NCBI RefSeq assembly: GCF_011008565.1
Contig: NZ_JAAIWK010000006.1
Span: 1-64,000, forward strand
Direction: 5' to 3'
DNA: 64,000 nucleotides
From: Heyndrickxia ginsengihumi
Lineage (GTDB): Bacteria; Bacillota; Bacilli; Bacillales; Bacillaceae_C
Positions within the stretch are counted from its first letter, which is position 1. Every line of letters begins with the position of its first letter. The position numbers were made by a program, and so were the translations under genes. A model generated the notes under the pieces. The model made no database searches. It was given only the letters and a program-made list of their open reading frames with translations, and was not told the DNA's origin. Positions 1 to 9,204 of this stretch are shown here, piece after piece.

Positions 1-340
1 AAACAACAAAGTTTACACAAACAGCCTTATAAGCAAAAACTAATTTTTTAAATGCTTTACTTGTTAGAAAAACAGTTGATTGAAGCGGAAGGATGCGAGC
101 CTCCTGCGGGATGAGCGGAATCGATGAGACCCCACAGGCGTGAAGCGCCGAGGAGGCTCAGCTTCCGCCCGCGGAAAGCGAGCATCCTGGAGCGGAAATC
201 AACCACTCCCTTTTAAAAACAACAAAGTTTACGAAAGTAGTCTATTTAAAAGCTCTTTGCTGTTATCTTTTATTAACTGTACAATACAACTAAAATTATC
301 TTTTTATATTATTATTCATACAGTGAAAGGAAGTGATTCG
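1..340. repeat. GC-rich palindromic intergenic repeat (family A, copy 1)
   Basis: A GC-rich block at about 73-204 stands out from its AT-rich surroundings. Its ends are imperfect inverted repeats: GTTGATTGAAGCGGAAGGATGC on the left resembles the complement of GAGCATCCTGGAGCGGAAATC on the right. Related blocks occur at 23690-23810 and 51510-51612 in the opposite orientation. A 16-base direct repeat, AAACAACAAAGTTTAC, lies at 1-16 and again at 217-232. This type of dispersed element is common in Bacillaceae intergenic DNA. The reading frame running from 140 into corA is an artefact of this repeat. No gene is seen before 341. Confidence 0.7.
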
Positions 341-1291
341 ATGATACGAATCATTGGCGTAACAAAAGAAAATAAGTTAATCAAACTTTCTAATATTGAT
401 GATATTCCTTCCGCCAATATGAAATGGTATTGGATTGATTTTGATAGACCGAGCGAAGATGAGGTGTCAAAGTTACGAACGCCCCTTCAGTACCATCCGC
501 TCGCAATTGAGGACTGTATACATAAATTACAAAGACCAAAATTAGATTATTATGAAGATCATTCATTTTTTGTCATACAAAGTATTGCTCACAAGCATTT
601 AAAAAAAGAAGAAATTAATATTTTTTTAAGTGAGCGCTTCATCACCACTTTTCATTATTCAAAATCAGAAGAAATCAATAAAGTGTGGACAACCATTGAA
701 TCTTCCCAAAAACTGAAACAATATGATACAGCACTCATTTTTTACCAAATATTAGATAATATCGTGGATAATTATTTCCCATATATATACAAAATTGAAG
801 ATCGTTTAAACGATATTGAAAACCATTCGAAGCATGAAACAATGGAGAAATTACTTGACAGCCTCTATAAAACAAGACACGAATTGCTTTCATTATGGCA
901 CACGATTTCACCAATGACAGATTTAGTATACAGAATGCTCAACTCTCATCGTTTAGAGGGAATCCATAAGCGGCTCGCCTATTTCTCAGATATACATGAT
1001 CATTTATTAAAACTTTCAGTACTCGTTGAAGCCAATCGTGAACTAACTGCGGATATTCGCGATAGCTATATTTCTTTAAACTCTTATCAAATGAATCGAG
1101 TGATGAAAATTTTAACTGTGTTTACAACCATTTTTATGCCGCTTACTTTTATTGTAGGCGTTTATGGGATGAATTTTAAATATATGCCAGAGTTATCATG
1201 GAAGTATGGCTATATTGCCTGTTTATTTGTCATGTTCATAATTGGCGCTGGTATGACCTACTGGTTTATTAAAAAAGGCTGGTTTAAATAA
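341..1291 (+). CDS. corA: CorA-family magnesium/divalent cation transporter
   Basis: A 316-residue CorA-type channel for Mg2+ and related divalent cations, working as a pentamer in the cytoplasmic membrane. The C-terminus has two hydrophobic helices separated by the signature YGMNF (GMN) loop and the acidic periplasmic stretch MPELSW. The N-terminal two thirds form the charged cytoplasmic funnel with long helices. The frame is open upstream to 140, but that part is repeat DNA; the ATG at 341 follows AAAGGAAGTG and gives a normal family length. It appears to be a single-gene unit. Transport of Co2+ or Ni2+ instead of Mg2+ cannot be excluded from sequence. Confidence 0.93.
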   Translation: MIRIIGVTKENKLIKLSNIDDIPSANMKWYWIDFDRPSEDEVSKLRTPLQYHPLAIEDCIHKLQRPKLDYYEDHSFFVIQSIAHKHLKKEEINIFLSERFITTFHYSKSEEINKVWTTIESSQKLKQYDTALIFYQILDNIVDNYFPYIYKIEDRLNDIENHSKHETMEKLLDSLYKTRHELLSLWHTISPMTDLVYRMLNSHRLEGIHKRLAYFSDIHDHLLKLSVLVEANRELTADIRDSYISLNSYQMNRVMKILTVFTTIFMPLTFIVGVYGMNFKYMPELSWKYGYIACLFVMFIIGAGMTYWFIKKGWFK

Positions 1292-1392
1292 CACAAAAAA
1301 GCAGAAACTTGTCGTATCCTACCGATTGGGTTTACAATAACAAGGAATAACGATTCCGACTTTTTAGACTCTTTACAAAGGGGGAAACAGAT

Positions 1393-2097
1393 TTGAAAAT
1401 TGTATGTTTTGGCGATAGTATTACACGCGGTGTTTCATATATAAAAGGCAGACTCCGCATTGTAAAAGAAAACTATCCTTCCATTCTAAACAGTCTTTGT
1501 TCAACAAAGCAAAATACAGTAGTCTTAAACAAAGGAGTTTTTAATGATAATTCAGATTTATTATTAAAGCGATTAGAAAAAGATGTTTTTAAAGAACAGC
1601 CTGATGCAGTTATCATCTGTATTGGCGGTAACGATTGTAATTTTAAATGGGATGAAGTTGCTGCTCGCCCCTATGAAGAACATAAACCAATTGTTCCGCT
1701 TGAAAGATACTTAAATAATATAAGAGAAATGGTAAAAGAAATAAATGAAAAAGGAATTGTACCGATCCTGCTTACACTGCCTCCGTTAGATCCTAAACGA
1801 TATTACCATACAATAAGCCAAAGACATGGTTCAGAAATTGCTCACTGGATCAGTAAAACCGGAGGAATTGAACATTGGCATGGTCTATATAACCGCCGTA
1901 TTAAAGATTTAATTAAAAATATAAACATTCCTTCGATTGATGTCCGAACCGCTTTAAAAAAGGCTGGTGATTTAAAGGAACTTATTAGTGATGATGGCAT
2001 TCATTTAACATCAACGGGATATAGCGTAATGGGGAAAAAAATATTTGAGGATTTTTTTTCTGTTATTTTTGAAGATAAAATACTTAAGCAACAATAA
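1393..2097 (+). CDS. SGNH/GDSL-family hydrolase (esterase/lipase-like)
   Basis: A 234-residue SGNH-fold hydrolase. Block I is GDSITRG near residue 7 (nucleophile Ser), block III is GGNDCNF near residue 80 (the oxyanion-hole Asn), and block V is DDGIHLTSTG near residue 205 (catalytic Asp and His). No signal peptide is visible, so it is probably cytoplasmic. It starts with TTG, 8 bases after AAAGGGGG. Substrate cannot be told; the family includes esterases, acyl-thioesterases and carbohydrate deacetylases. It lies between corA and an acyltransferase gene, which hints at acyl-group chemistry but proves nothing. Confidence 0.85.
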   Translation: MKIVCFGDSITRGVSYIKGRLRIVKENYPSILNSLCSTKQNTVVLNKGVFNDNSDLLLKRLEKDVFKEQPDAVIICIGGNDCNFKWDEVAARPYEEHKPIVPLERYLNNIREMVKEINEKGIVPILLTLPPLDPKRYYHTISQRHGSEIAHWISKTGGIEHWHGLYNRRIKDLIKNINIPSIDVRTALKKAGDLKELISDDGIHLTSTGYSVMGKKIFEDFFSVIFEDKILKQQ

Positions 2098-2379
2098 AAA
2101 AGGAAAGCGATATTTTTAAAAAATTGCCTCTTTTACCATTTCTTTCTTTAAACGTATAATATTGTACGAACAGACCAACCCTAAAAAGGAGAGGTCTTTT
2201 TATTTATAACAAATTTCCATTTAATTGTATTTTTATTAGTAATTTTCCATTTATTTTCATCTTTATTTAAAGGAAATATTACTTTCTTGTAATATTTCAA
2301 GAGTACAATAGAAAATAATAGCTATTTTGAGGTCTTTTTACATGAAGTTAAATATTAATTAATGGGAGGTCATTTTTTT

Positions 2380-3360
2380 ATGTCATCCAGTGGCAGAAAT
2401 CTTTATTTTGATAATGCCAAATTCGTGTTAATTTTTTTAGTTGTGTTTGGTCACTTAATTAGCCCGTATAAAAATAATGACGGAGTTTTATTTACTTTAT
2501 ATACTGTTATATTTTTATTCCATATGCCTGCATTTATTTTAATTTCAGGATATTTTTCAAAAGGATTTCAAAAAAAAGGTTACATCATTAAAGCAATTAA
2601 AAAAATATTAGTTCCGTATTTGATTTTTCAATTCATATACTCCATCTATTATTACTATACAGGTGTGGAAACAAAGTTTACGATTAATTTTTTTGAACCG
2701 CATTGGTCATTATGGTTCTTATTAAGTCTGTTTTTCTGGAATATTCTTTTATTTATTTTTGCCCGTTTCCGTTGGATCGGCTTAATAGTTGCTTCACTAA
2801 TTGGCATTGCCATTGGCTATTGGGATAATGCTGGAAGTTACCTAAGTTTATCAAGGACTTTTGTATTCTTCCCATATTTTCTGCTTGGATTTTTGTTAGA
2901 GCCTAAACATTTAAAGAAATTAAGATCAATTAAATATACGAAAACGATCGGTTTAGCGATTTTAATGATTACAGTTTTACTAAGTGTATCCTTTCCGAAA
3001 GATGCTATTCCTTGGTTATTAGGTGATACATCTTATGCTGGAATGGGTGTAAAGGACTTTCATGACGGCTTCCTTCGTGCCGGGCAGTATGTAGCTACAA
3101 CCATCATTATTATCGGTTTTCTTTTCCTCATACCAGAGAAAGGATTTAAGCTAACTGTAATTGGTCAAAGAACATTATATGTATATTTATTACATGGCTT
3201 TATTATTAAAAGCATCGATACTTTTGCCCCTGATAGCATACACGACTGGATTTCAAGTAACTATTTATTATTATTAATTATTTCTTTATCAATATGTCTC
3301 ATTTTAGGAAGCTATTTTACAAAAAAATACACGCGTCCAATTATAGAATTACGACTTTAA
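2380..3360 (+). CDS. Acyltransferase family 3 membrane protein
   Basis: A 326-residue polytopic membrane protein of the acyltransferase-3 family, which moves O-acetyl or other acyl groups onto sugars or cell-surface polymers. The family hallmark is at the N-terminus, LYFDNAKFVLIFLVVFGHL, where the His is the conserved catalytic residue. About ten hydrophobic segments follow. A later HGF near residue 275 is typical of the YfiQ/YkrP-like subgroup. Start: ATG 2380 is preceded by GGGAGGT; an in-frame ATG at 2362 would place the ribosome binding site inside the gene. A terminator follows directly. Confidence 0.85.
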   Translation: MSSSGRNLYFDNAKFVLIFLVVFGHLISPYKNNDGVLFTLYTVIFLFHMPAFILISGYFSKGFQKKGYIIKAIKKILVPYLIFQFIYSIYYYYTGVETKFTINFFEPHWSLWFLLSLFFWNILLFIFARFRWIGLIVASLIGIAIGYWDNAGSYLSLSRTFVFFPYFLLGFLLEPKHLKKLRSIKYTKTIGLAILMITVLLSVSFPKDAIPWLLGDTSYAGMGVKDFHDGFLRAGQYVATTIIIIGFLFLIPEKGFKLTVIGQRTLYVYLLHGFIIKSIDTFAPDSIHDWISSNYLLLLIISLSICLILGSYFTKKYTRPIIELRL

Positions 3361-3376
3361 GGATGATAAAAAATAG

Positions 3377-3407
3377 GCAGGGATTTTTAGTCCCTGCTTG
3401 TTTTTTT
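3377..3407 (+). terminator. Intrinsic terminator after the acyltransferase gene
   Basis: Stem GCAGGGA/TCCCTGC with a 7-base loop, followed by a T-rich run, between convergent genes. Confidence 0.85.
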
Positions 3408-3423
3408 AAACATTATTGATTGT

Positions 3424-4833
3424 TTAAAGTCGATTTCGTTGAACCGTTTTTCCGTCATACGAAAATAACATCATTTTATCTTCCACAACTGTCTCAATAT
3501 GGACCTTTCTGCCCCATAGTTGATAAAGATAGGGCAACACTTTTTCTAAATATTTCAAATCCAATTCAATGCCTTCATACCAATGTTTAATATACAATTC
3601 CCCATATTTTTGATAATCCCCGTCGACAACAGTTAAATAAGGAAATCCTCCATTTACCCGCATTCCTACAAGTTGATCACGAACTTCTGTCCATTGTTTA
3701 TCTACAATTTTATAATCGCGGCCTTGCTTTTGAAATAAATACATGTCTTCCCGGGTTACTAAATCTTTTGTTAAATAATTTCGCAAAAAAGAAATATCTG
3801 ATTCGATTTCACGAACTTCAAATAGTTTTTCACGTCCTGTTCCTTCTTTAACGCCTCTTTTTTTCATCTCTTCCGTTGGATGATTCCAACGTTCTTCAAT
3901 ATCTTCAAATATTTTAATCCCTAAATAGTACGGATTGATCCCTGTACGAGAAGGCTGGACAACCCCAGCATTTAATTTCGCATATTCGATTGCTTCGCTC
4001 GTTGTAAGATCAAGTTCTCTCATAATGCGCTGATGCCAATAAGAAGCCCAGCCTTCATTCATAATTTTTGTTTCTAATTGCGGCCAAAAATAGAGCATTT
4101 CTTCTCGAAGCATTGTCATGATATCGCGCTGCCATTCTGTTAATTCTCGGCTGTAATGTTCAATAAATAATACAATGTCTTTTTCTGGCCTTGGTGGAAA
4201 TTTTTTCGTCTTCTTCTTTACTGCTGGTTCAACTTTTTTCTCATCTAATGACCACAAATCATCATATGGAGTTTGCAAAGGACTTGCTTCTTCCTCCACA
4301 TTGCTATCATCTTCAATATTCCAATTTAATTTCGATCTCATGAGAGATGGATCTATATGTTCCTCAATTGCTAACACGGCATCAAGAAACTGTTCAACTT
4401 CCTTTTTTCCATATTTATTTTCGTAAGCTCGAATCCTTTCAGCTGTTGCAGTCATGCTTTCCACCATTTCTCTCTTTGTGTTTTGAAAGCGAACATTATT
4501 TTTAAAAAAGTCGCAATGTGCTAAAACATGGGCAACAATCATCTTATTTTGAATAAGTGAATTAGAATCTAATAAAAATGCATAACATGGATCAGAGTTA
4601 ATAACAAGCTCATAAATTTTACTTAAACCTAAGTCATATTGCAGCTTCATTTTATGAAATTGCTTTCCAAAGCTCCAATGGGAAAACCTTGTAGGCATTC
4701 CATACGCACCAAATGTATAAATAATTTCAGCTGGGCAGATTTCATACCTCATTGGGTAAAAATCAAGACCAAATCCGCTTGCAATTTCTGTAATTTCCTC
4801 GATAGCATATTGCAAATCATCATGACCACTCAT
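3424..4833 (-). CDS. spoVR: SpoVR family protein (spore cortex formation)
   Basis: A 469-residue SpoVR protein, matching the family length of about 468. It is needed for normal spore cortex formation in B. subtilis, with unknown biochemistry; homologues accompany PrkA kinases and YhbH/YeaH proteins in many bacteria. Recognisable stretches include [23 protein letters not shown] at the N-terminus, [23 protein letters not shown] near the middle and [15 protein letters not shown]. The start is ATG 4833 after GGGGAGGAGAG; the longer frame to 4863 would include the ribosome binding site. A sigma-E-type promoter lies just upstream, agreeing with mother-cell expression. Its usual partners yhbH and prkA are 20 kb away in this window. 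Confidence 0.93.
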   Translation of the reverse strand: MSGHDDLQYAIEEITEIASGFGLDFYPMRYEICPAEIIYTFGAYGMPTRFSHWSFGKQFHKMKLQYDLGLSKIYELVINSDPCYAFLLDSNSLIQNKMIVAHVLAHCDFFKNNVRFQNTKREMVESMTATAERIRAYENKYGKKEVEQFLDAVLAIEEHIDPSLMRSKLNWNIEDDSNVEEEASPLQTPYDDLWSLDEKKVEPAVKKKTKKFPPRPEKDIVLFIEHYSRELTEWQRDIMTMLREEMLYFWPQLETKIMNEGWASYWHQRIMRELDLTTSEAIEYAKLNAGVVQPSRTGINPYYLGIKIFEDIEERWNHPTEEMKKRGVKEGTGREKLFEVREIESDISFLRNYLTKDLVTREDMYLFQKQGRDYKIVDKQWTEVRDQLVGMRVNGGFPYLTVVDGDYQKYGELYIKHWYEGIELDLKYLEKVLPYLYQLWGRKVHIETVVEDKMMLFSYDGKTVQRNRL

Positions 4834-4878
4834 ATAACTCTCCTCCCCTAATAAGACGAACATATTGCCTTTTATCTA

Positions 4879-4907
4879 AATGTATGATGTTAAGAAAAAA
4901 AAGATGA
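4879..4907 (-). promoter_or_regulatory. Sigma-E promoter for spoVR
   Basis: On the minus strand, -35 TCATCTT (4901-4907), a 14-base spacer and -10 CATACATT (4879-4886). The -10 fits the sigma-E consensus CATACAnT exactly and the spacer is canonical. It lies about 46 bases upstream of the spoVR start codon. This is a consensus match read by eye. Confidence 0.65.
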
Positions 4908-5249
4908 AGTAATTAGGGGATTTTTACTTTTTTTAAAATGTTTTCTCTAAATGAAGAGCATTGATTTCCGCTCAAATAACTTTAAAACGATGTTAACCAA
5001 CAAAAAAGATTGAATCTTTCATGTTACGGTTTATTAGTTATGTTTTATTCATTCCTTCTTTTAGGTAATTTTCCAATCCTAACAACATACTGAAACACCA
5101 AGTTTTTCTGTGAGCAAAACAAGTGAAACAACATACACTAAAGATACACCTACTTAAAAGGTGAATGGATAAATATATCCGTTTGTAAGGAGCTTCATTC
5201 TTTAAACCAATCTCATTAGTGATATGAATGAGATAAAGGAGGGTTATTG
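4908..5249. other. Intergenic gap between divergent spoVR and yhdB
   Basis: AT-rich, with no convincing coding frame. A sigma-E-like -10 (CATACACT, 5141-5148, plus strand) is present but lacks a matching -35. AAAGGAGGG at 5235-5243 is the ribosome binding site of the next gene. Nothing else is recognised. Confidence 0.5.
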
Positions 5250-5501
5250 ATGAATCCCCTTGATTATGATCGTGCATTATATTACACCCATCGGTCTCAA
5301 TGGGACAATTTGCTAATTTTAATGGTGCGGACAAAAGATCATTTTCTCTCGAAGAAAATTGAACAAGTATTACACGCATACTATTTTTCACATGATTATT
5401 CGATTATTGAACGCCGACTCTACTCATTGTTTCGTTATATAGATCATGCTAATGAAATGGTACAGGAAGGCATCTCTGAGCCAAATTATTTCACAAGTTA
5501 A
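5250..5501 (+). CDS. yhdB: YhdB-like small conserved protein
   Basis: An 83-residue soluble protein that resembles the B. subtilis YhdB family, of unknown function. The start is ATG 5250, six bases after AAAGGAGGG; an in-frame TTG at 5247 is less likely. It is rich in aromatic residues and Arg (for example DYDRALYYTHRSQWDNLL) with no membrane segment. It is divergent from spoVR, a gene found in the same general chromosomal region in B. subtilis. Monocistronic, with a strong terminator three bases after the stop codon. The family assignment is from recall. Confidence 0.7.
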   Translation: MNPLDYDRALYYTHRSQWDNLLILMVRTKDHFLSKKIEQVLHAYYFSHDYSIIERRLYSLFRYIDHANEMVQEGISEPNYFTS

Positions 5502-5503
5502 TT

Positions 5504-5535
5504 GCTAAGGGGTCATTCCCTTAGCTTTTGTATTT
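5504..5535 (+). terminator. Intrinsic terminator after yhdB
   Basis: Perfect 8-bp stem GCTAAGGG/CCCTTAGC with a 6-base loop, followed by TTTTGTATTTTTT. Confidence 0.85.
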
Positions 5536-5611
5536 TTTGTTACGATAATTTCATTTTACTTTCCCCCTGAATCAATCTTATAATTTAATAAAGGATTTCA
5601 GGAGGGTCTAT

Positions 5612-6040
5612 ATGCAATTAAAAAAAATTGAACATTTATGGTTTTTCGCATGGACTGTTTCAGTAATTGCAATGGCAGGTAGCTTATATTTTTCACAAAT
5701 TAGAGGTTATGAGCCCTGTGAATTATGCTGGTATCAGAGGATTTTAATGTACCCAATGACTATTTTGATCGGCATTTCCGTTGTGAGAAAGGAATATAAA
5801 TTATCTTTATATACAGCTGTTTTATCTTGTATCGGAATATGTGTATCGTTTTATCATTATAGTCTACAAAAGATATCTTTATTAACAAACCATGCACCAG
5901 CATGCGGACGAATCCCATGTACTGCGGAATATATAAATTGGTTTGGTTTTATTACGATTCCTTTTTTAGCACTTATCGCCTTTATCTTAATTTTTATATC
6001 AAGCGTATTAGTTTGGAAATGGACAAGGGCTGAGCAATGA
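5612..6040 (+). CDS. bdbC: Disulfide bond formation protein, DsbB/BdbC family
   Basis: A 142-residue quinone-linked disulfide oxidoreductase of the cytoplasmic membrane. Four transmembrane helices are visible. The first periplasmic loop has the redox pair CELC (EPCELCWYQRILMYP) and the second loop has CGRIPC, as in DsbB. It should reoxidise a thioredoxin-fold partner; the next gene, 21 bases downstream, encodes exactly such a membrane-anchored CPHC protein. The ATG follows GGAGGG. Length fits BdbC/BdbB (138-148 residues). Confidence 0.92.
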   Translation: MQLKKIEHLWFFAWTVSVIAMAGSLYFSQIRGYEPCELCWYQRILMYPMTILIGISVVRKEYKLSLYTAVLSCIGICVSFYHYSLQKISLLTNHAPACGRIPCTAEYINWFGFITIPFLALIAFILIFISSVLVWKWTRAEQ

Positions 6041-6061
6041 TCACTCGGAGGTATTAATAAA

Positions 6062-6541
6062 ATGAAAAAAGTTATTATATTTTTAGCAATTATTGTTGTT
6101 TTATTTGCTGGTATAGCATTTATTACGAAATATCAACAAAGTAAAAATACAACACATAATCCTTATGCAAAAGCCAAAAGTGTAAATGAATTAAAACCAG
6201 AAACAAAAGACCAGTTGGATGATCCATTGTATCAAAACATTATTTTACCAAATGAATTAAAATCTAAGTTGCAAGATAAAAAAGATGTGACTGTCTATTT
6301 TTTCAGCCCGACATGCCCACATTGTAAAAGAACATCACCAATTGTTGTGCCCCTTGCTAAAAAAATGGGCATTGATCTTAAGGAGTTTAATTTGTATGAA
6401 TTTGATGATGGTTGGGATCAATATAAAATTGAAGCAACACCAACGATCATCCACTACAAAAATGGGGTTGAAGATGCAAGGATTGTTGGAGAACATACAA
6501 AAGCAGAATTTAAACAATGGTTCAATAAACATGTTAAATAA
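6062..6541 (+). CDS. Membrane-anchored thioredoxin-fold thiol-disulfide oxidoreductase
   Basis: A 159-residue extracytoplasmic oxidoreductase. Residues 1-22 form an uncleaved-looking membrane anchor. A thioredoxin fold follows from about residue 70, with the active site PTCPHCKR near residue 86 and the cis-Pro motif EATPTIIHY near residue 125. CPHC is the DsbA-type dithiol, suggesting an oxidase. It is probably the partner of the BdbC-like quinone oxidoreductase encoded 21 bases upstream, the two making one operon. It is shorter than B. subtilis BdbD and closer in size to BdbA. Confidence 0.85.
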   Translation: MKKVIIFLAIIVVLFAGIAFITKYQQSKNTTHNPYAKAKSVNELKPETKDQLDDPLYQNIILPNELKSKLQDKKDVTVYFFSPTCPHCKRTSPIVVPLAKKMGIDLKEFNLYEFDDGWDQYKIEATPTIIHYKNGVEDARIVGEHTKAEFKQWFNKHVK

Positions 6542-6548
6542 ACATAAT

Positions 6549-6592
6549 AAAAAAGGAGTCAGCATAGACAATGTCCATGTTGACTCCTTTTT
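6549..6592 (+). terminator. Strong, potentially bidirectional terminator
   Basis: Stem AAAAGGAGTCAGCAT paired with ATGTTGACTCCTTTT (one G-T pair), with A and T runs at the two ends, between the convergent thioredoxin and yhcU-like genes. Confidence 0.85.
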
Positions 6593-6598
6593 AACATG

Positions 6599-6988
6599 CT
6601 AAATTAACAAATCATTTGCTGCCTTTTCAAACATACTAATAGACATACGTGTTTTCCTAGTGAACTGTTCATATTCGAATGGAAAATATATATCATATTG
6701 TTCTAAAAAATATTTATTAAATTGAAAAAGTTGCTCGTAATGATGCGAATCTCTTTTTAACTCTAAAATCGAGATAATGGTTTGCAGGCTAGAAATAATT
6801 TGATAGCCGTCTTTTAACGTATTTACTTGCTTGAAAGGATTATTAGCAAGATATAATACTTTTTTTGATTTGTAGTCCAAAATCTGTCTATCAGTAAAGT
6901 ATGTAGGAAACACTTCTTGATACATATATTGGACCAATTCCTCAATTTTTTCAATTTGATCTTCCGTAGATGCAAATGCTACTTTCAC
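6599..6988 (-). CDS. yhcU: YhcU-like (DUF5365-type) conserved protein
   Basis: A 129-residue soluble protein of unknown function, resembling B. subtilis YhcU: N-terminal MKVAFASTEDQIEKIEELVQYMY followed by an all-alpha, aromatic-rich body. The GTG at 6988 is preferred because the sequence GGGTGA lies eight bases upstream; the GTG at 6994 is too close. A small upstream frame ends nine bases before, suggesting an operon. Assignment is from recall of the N-terminal pattern, so moderate. Confidence 0.6.
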   Translation of the reverse strand: MKVAFASTEDQIEKIEELVQYMYQEVFPTYFTDRQILDYKSKKVLYLANNPFKQVNTLKDGYQIISSLQTIISILELKRDSHHYEQLFQFNKYFLEQYDIYFPFEYEQFTRKTRMSISMFEKAANDLLI

Positions 6989-7002
6989 AAACACTTCACC
7001 CT

Positions 7003-7215
7003 TTACTTGAAACTTAACGAATCTAATATCATTGACTTAAGATTAACATATTTAGATTCAATAAAATCATGGTAAATGTGACCAACCTTGTATGAAGCAT
7101 TTTCGCAATATTGCTTATTACATGTGGGGCCTATTACCATCTCTTTTGATTGTGACAAAGAAGTAGCCTTTTTAAATAAAATAGATAGCAGTTCTCCAAA
7201 GCTTATCACGGGCAA
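7003..7215 (-). CDS. Small hypothetical protein
   Basis: A 70-residue frame starting with TTG, eight bases after an AGAGG sequence. Its stop codon directly abuts the ribosome binding site of the yhcU-like gene, which argues for a real, coupled gene. The sequence has two Cys (PTCNKQYCEN) and a charged, aromatic C-terminus; no domain or membrane segment is recognised. It could also be the 3' remnant of a larger gene. Confidence 0.35.
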   Translation of the reverse strand: MPVISFGELLSILFKKATSLSQSKEMVIGPTCNKQYCENASYKVGHIYHDFIESKYVNLKSMILDSLSFK

Positions 7216-7426
7216 GCACCAAGCCTCTTTTTAGACTACCGTCTAATAGAAGTCTTTGTCAGCAGCTTGTGTAGTGAAATGTACAGGCAAATGCATAATC
7301 TAAAGAAAATGTGAAAAGAATCTTTCCCAGGTTGTGTACGATAAAAAAGCTCCCCCCGAATATACATTCAATAAGGGAACTTGTGCACTGAGCAGTAAGA
7401 TGCATGTTGCAACTCACATTTAATGT

Positions 7427-8257
7427 TTACCAATCAAAATGATCTGGGTCTTTACCAAAGCGGTGGTCTTCATTTAATTGATCAATTTGCTTCATATCCT
7501 CGCTAGTTAATGTAAAAGCAAATAAATCCTTATTCTCCTCTATTCGACTTTCATGAACAGACTTAGGAATAATAATAACATCATTTTGTAGATGCCATCT
7601 TAAAATAATTTGTGCCGGGCTTTTTTCATATTTCTCAGCCAATTGCGTAATAAGTTCATGGTTAAGTAAGCGCCCTCTTGCAATTGGTGACCATGCTTCT
7701 ATTGCGATTTCATGCTCAGTACAAAAACGGATTAATGGCTTTTGCGTTAAATATGGATGTAATTCTACTTGGTTAATAACCGGTTTTTCATTCGCATGAG
7801 CAAATAAAGTTTCTAAATGATGTTCTTTAAAATTACTAACACCTATCGCTTTAACTACTCCCTCATCATAAAGTCTTTCTAATGCTTTCCACGTTTCTAA
7901 ATATGTATCTGGTCGAGGCCAATGTATCAAATATAAATCGATGTAATCCATATTTAATTGTTTTAAGCTTCTTTCAAAAGCTTTTAAAGTTGAATCATAA
8001 CCCTGTTCATCATTCCACACTTTTGTTGTTATGAATAACTCTTCACGCGGAATGCTTGACTGTTTAATCGCCTCCCCAACGCTATCTTCATTTTGGTAAA
8101 AACTTGCCGTGTCAATTAAGCGGTATCCTGACTGCAACGCATATAGAACAGACTGCATCGCTTCACGCTTATCCTCCATTTTATATACACCTAAACCAAC
8201 ATACGGAATTTGCACACCATTATGTAATGTTTTTTTGTCATGAAAACTCTTTACCAT
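7427..8257 (-). CDS. Aldo/keto reductase (YvgN/YtbE-like)
   Basis: A 276-residue NADPH-dependent aldo/keto reductase with a TIM-barrel fold. The catalytic tetrad can be read: Asp in LIDTASFY, Tyr in the same segment (FYQNE), Lys in ITTKVW and His in LIHWPRP. The NADPH-binding IIIPKS sits near the C-terminus. Length and motifs fit the Bacillus YvgN/YtbE group, which reduce glyoxal and methylglyoxal. The ATG follows GGAAGGTGAG. It appears monocistronic. The true substrate cannot be fixed from sequence. Confidence 0.88.
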   Translation of the reverse strand: MVKSFHDKKTLHNGVQIPYVGLGVYKMEDKREAMQSVLYALQSGYRLIDTASFYQNEDSVGEAIKQSSIPREELFITTKVWNDEQGYDSTLKAFERSLKQLNMDYIDLYLIHWPRPDTYLETWKALERLYDEGVVKAIGVSNFKEHHLETLFAHANEKPVINQVELHPYLTQKPLIRFCTEHEIAIEAWSPIARGRLLNHELITQLAEKYEKSPAQIILRWHLQNDVIIIPKSVHESRIEENKDLFAFTLTSEDMKQIDQLNEDHRFGKDPDHFDW

Positions 8258-8571
8258 TTATCTCACCTTCCAATTTTTAATGATTTCAAGCTTTTTTCCT
8301 TCAACAATAAAAAATAATCAAAACTTCTTTGGAAGTAGTAACTTATATTATATATTTTAACACATTGCTTAATTATTTTGATAATTGTAACATGTGCCCT
8401 GGTACTTCCCCAAAATGAAATTATGTAAAAAATGTATGTTTAATGATTTTATGTTGAGAAAACATATAAATAAGGATAAATAAAAAAATTTTCGACATTC
8501 TTCTTTTATATTCTTGTAAAATCAGATAAAATAAAGTCGTTTGATAATTTAAGTCTATAGGGGGCTAAAAA
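8258..8571. other. Intergenic gap, divergent promoter region
   Basis: AT-rich DNA between the divergent reductase and phosphate-uptake genes. It must carry both promoters, but I could not read an unambiguous -35/-10 pair. No riboswitch or small gene is seen. Confidence 0.4.
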
Positions 8572-9192
8572 ATGGTATTTAAAAATAAAAAAGATAAATT
8601 TGCTGTTTTACTAGGGAAAATTTCGTCAAACCTCTGTGAAGCCACAAATTATTTTGTAGATTATAAACTTCAAAATTCCGATGATTTAAAAACCTTTGCA
8701 AATAAGATGAAGGAATATGAGACAAGTGGAGACACACTTGTACATGATATGATTTTGGAATTAAATGATGCATTTATTACTCCAATTGAACGCGAAGATC
8801 TCCTCACATTAACAAACAGTCTTGACGATGTACTAGATGGAATTGAAGGCTGTTCCAGTCTATTCGAAATGTATAATATTACAAGCGCAGACAATTTTAT
8901 GATTGAGTTCGTTAACATGATTCAAAAATGTGTTGAAGAAATTGAAATAGCAATTGATATTGTCTTCACGAAAAAGCTTGATAAGATTCGTCCTCATGCG
9001 ATAAAAATTAAAGAATACGAATCTAAATGCGATGATATTTTAAGAAAATCTCTTATTAACCTTTTTAAAAACGAAAAAGATCCAATTCGCCTTATCAAAT
9101 ATAAAGATCTTTACGAAAATTTAGAAGATGTTGCAGATTATTGTCAATCAGTTGCGAACATTCTTGAAACGATTATTATGAAAAATGCTTAA
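8572..9192 (+). CDS. ykaA: PhoU-like DUF47 protein, Pit accessory factor
   Basis: A 206-residue all-helical cytoplasmic protein of the DUF47/PhoU-like family. It has the repeated charged helices and an E-x-x-x-D metal-binding character (SLDDVLDGIEGC, NLEDVADYCQSVAN). In Bacillus the ykaA gene sits directly upstream of pit, as here (12-base gap), and the family is thought to modulate the low-affinity phosphate transporter. ATG with AGGGGG upstream. Regulatory mechanism is inferred from family context only. Confidence 0.88.
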   Translation: MVFKNKKDKFAVLLGKISSNLCEATNYFVDYKLQNSDDLKTFANKMKEYETSGDTLVHDMILELNDAFITPIEREDLLTLTNSLDDVLDGIEGCSSLFEMYNITSADNFMIEFVNMIQKCVEEIEIAIDIVFTKKLDKIRPHAIKIKEYESKCDDILRKSLINLFKNEKDPIRLIKYKDLYENLEDVADYCQSVANILETIIMKNA

Positions 9193-9204
9193 GGAGTCTG
9201 TATA

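Noticed and set aside
140-340. N-terminal extension of 67 codons on corA
   Set aside because: It reads through a dispersed repeat, and the ATG at 341 has a proper ribosome binding site and gives the family length.
5130-5148. Sigma-E promoter for yhdB
   Set aside because: CATACACT is a perfect -10 but no acceptable -35 lies 13-15 bases upstream.
5038-5391. 117-residue minus-strand frame
   Set aside because: It lies opposite yhdB and its promoter region and has no ribosome binding site.
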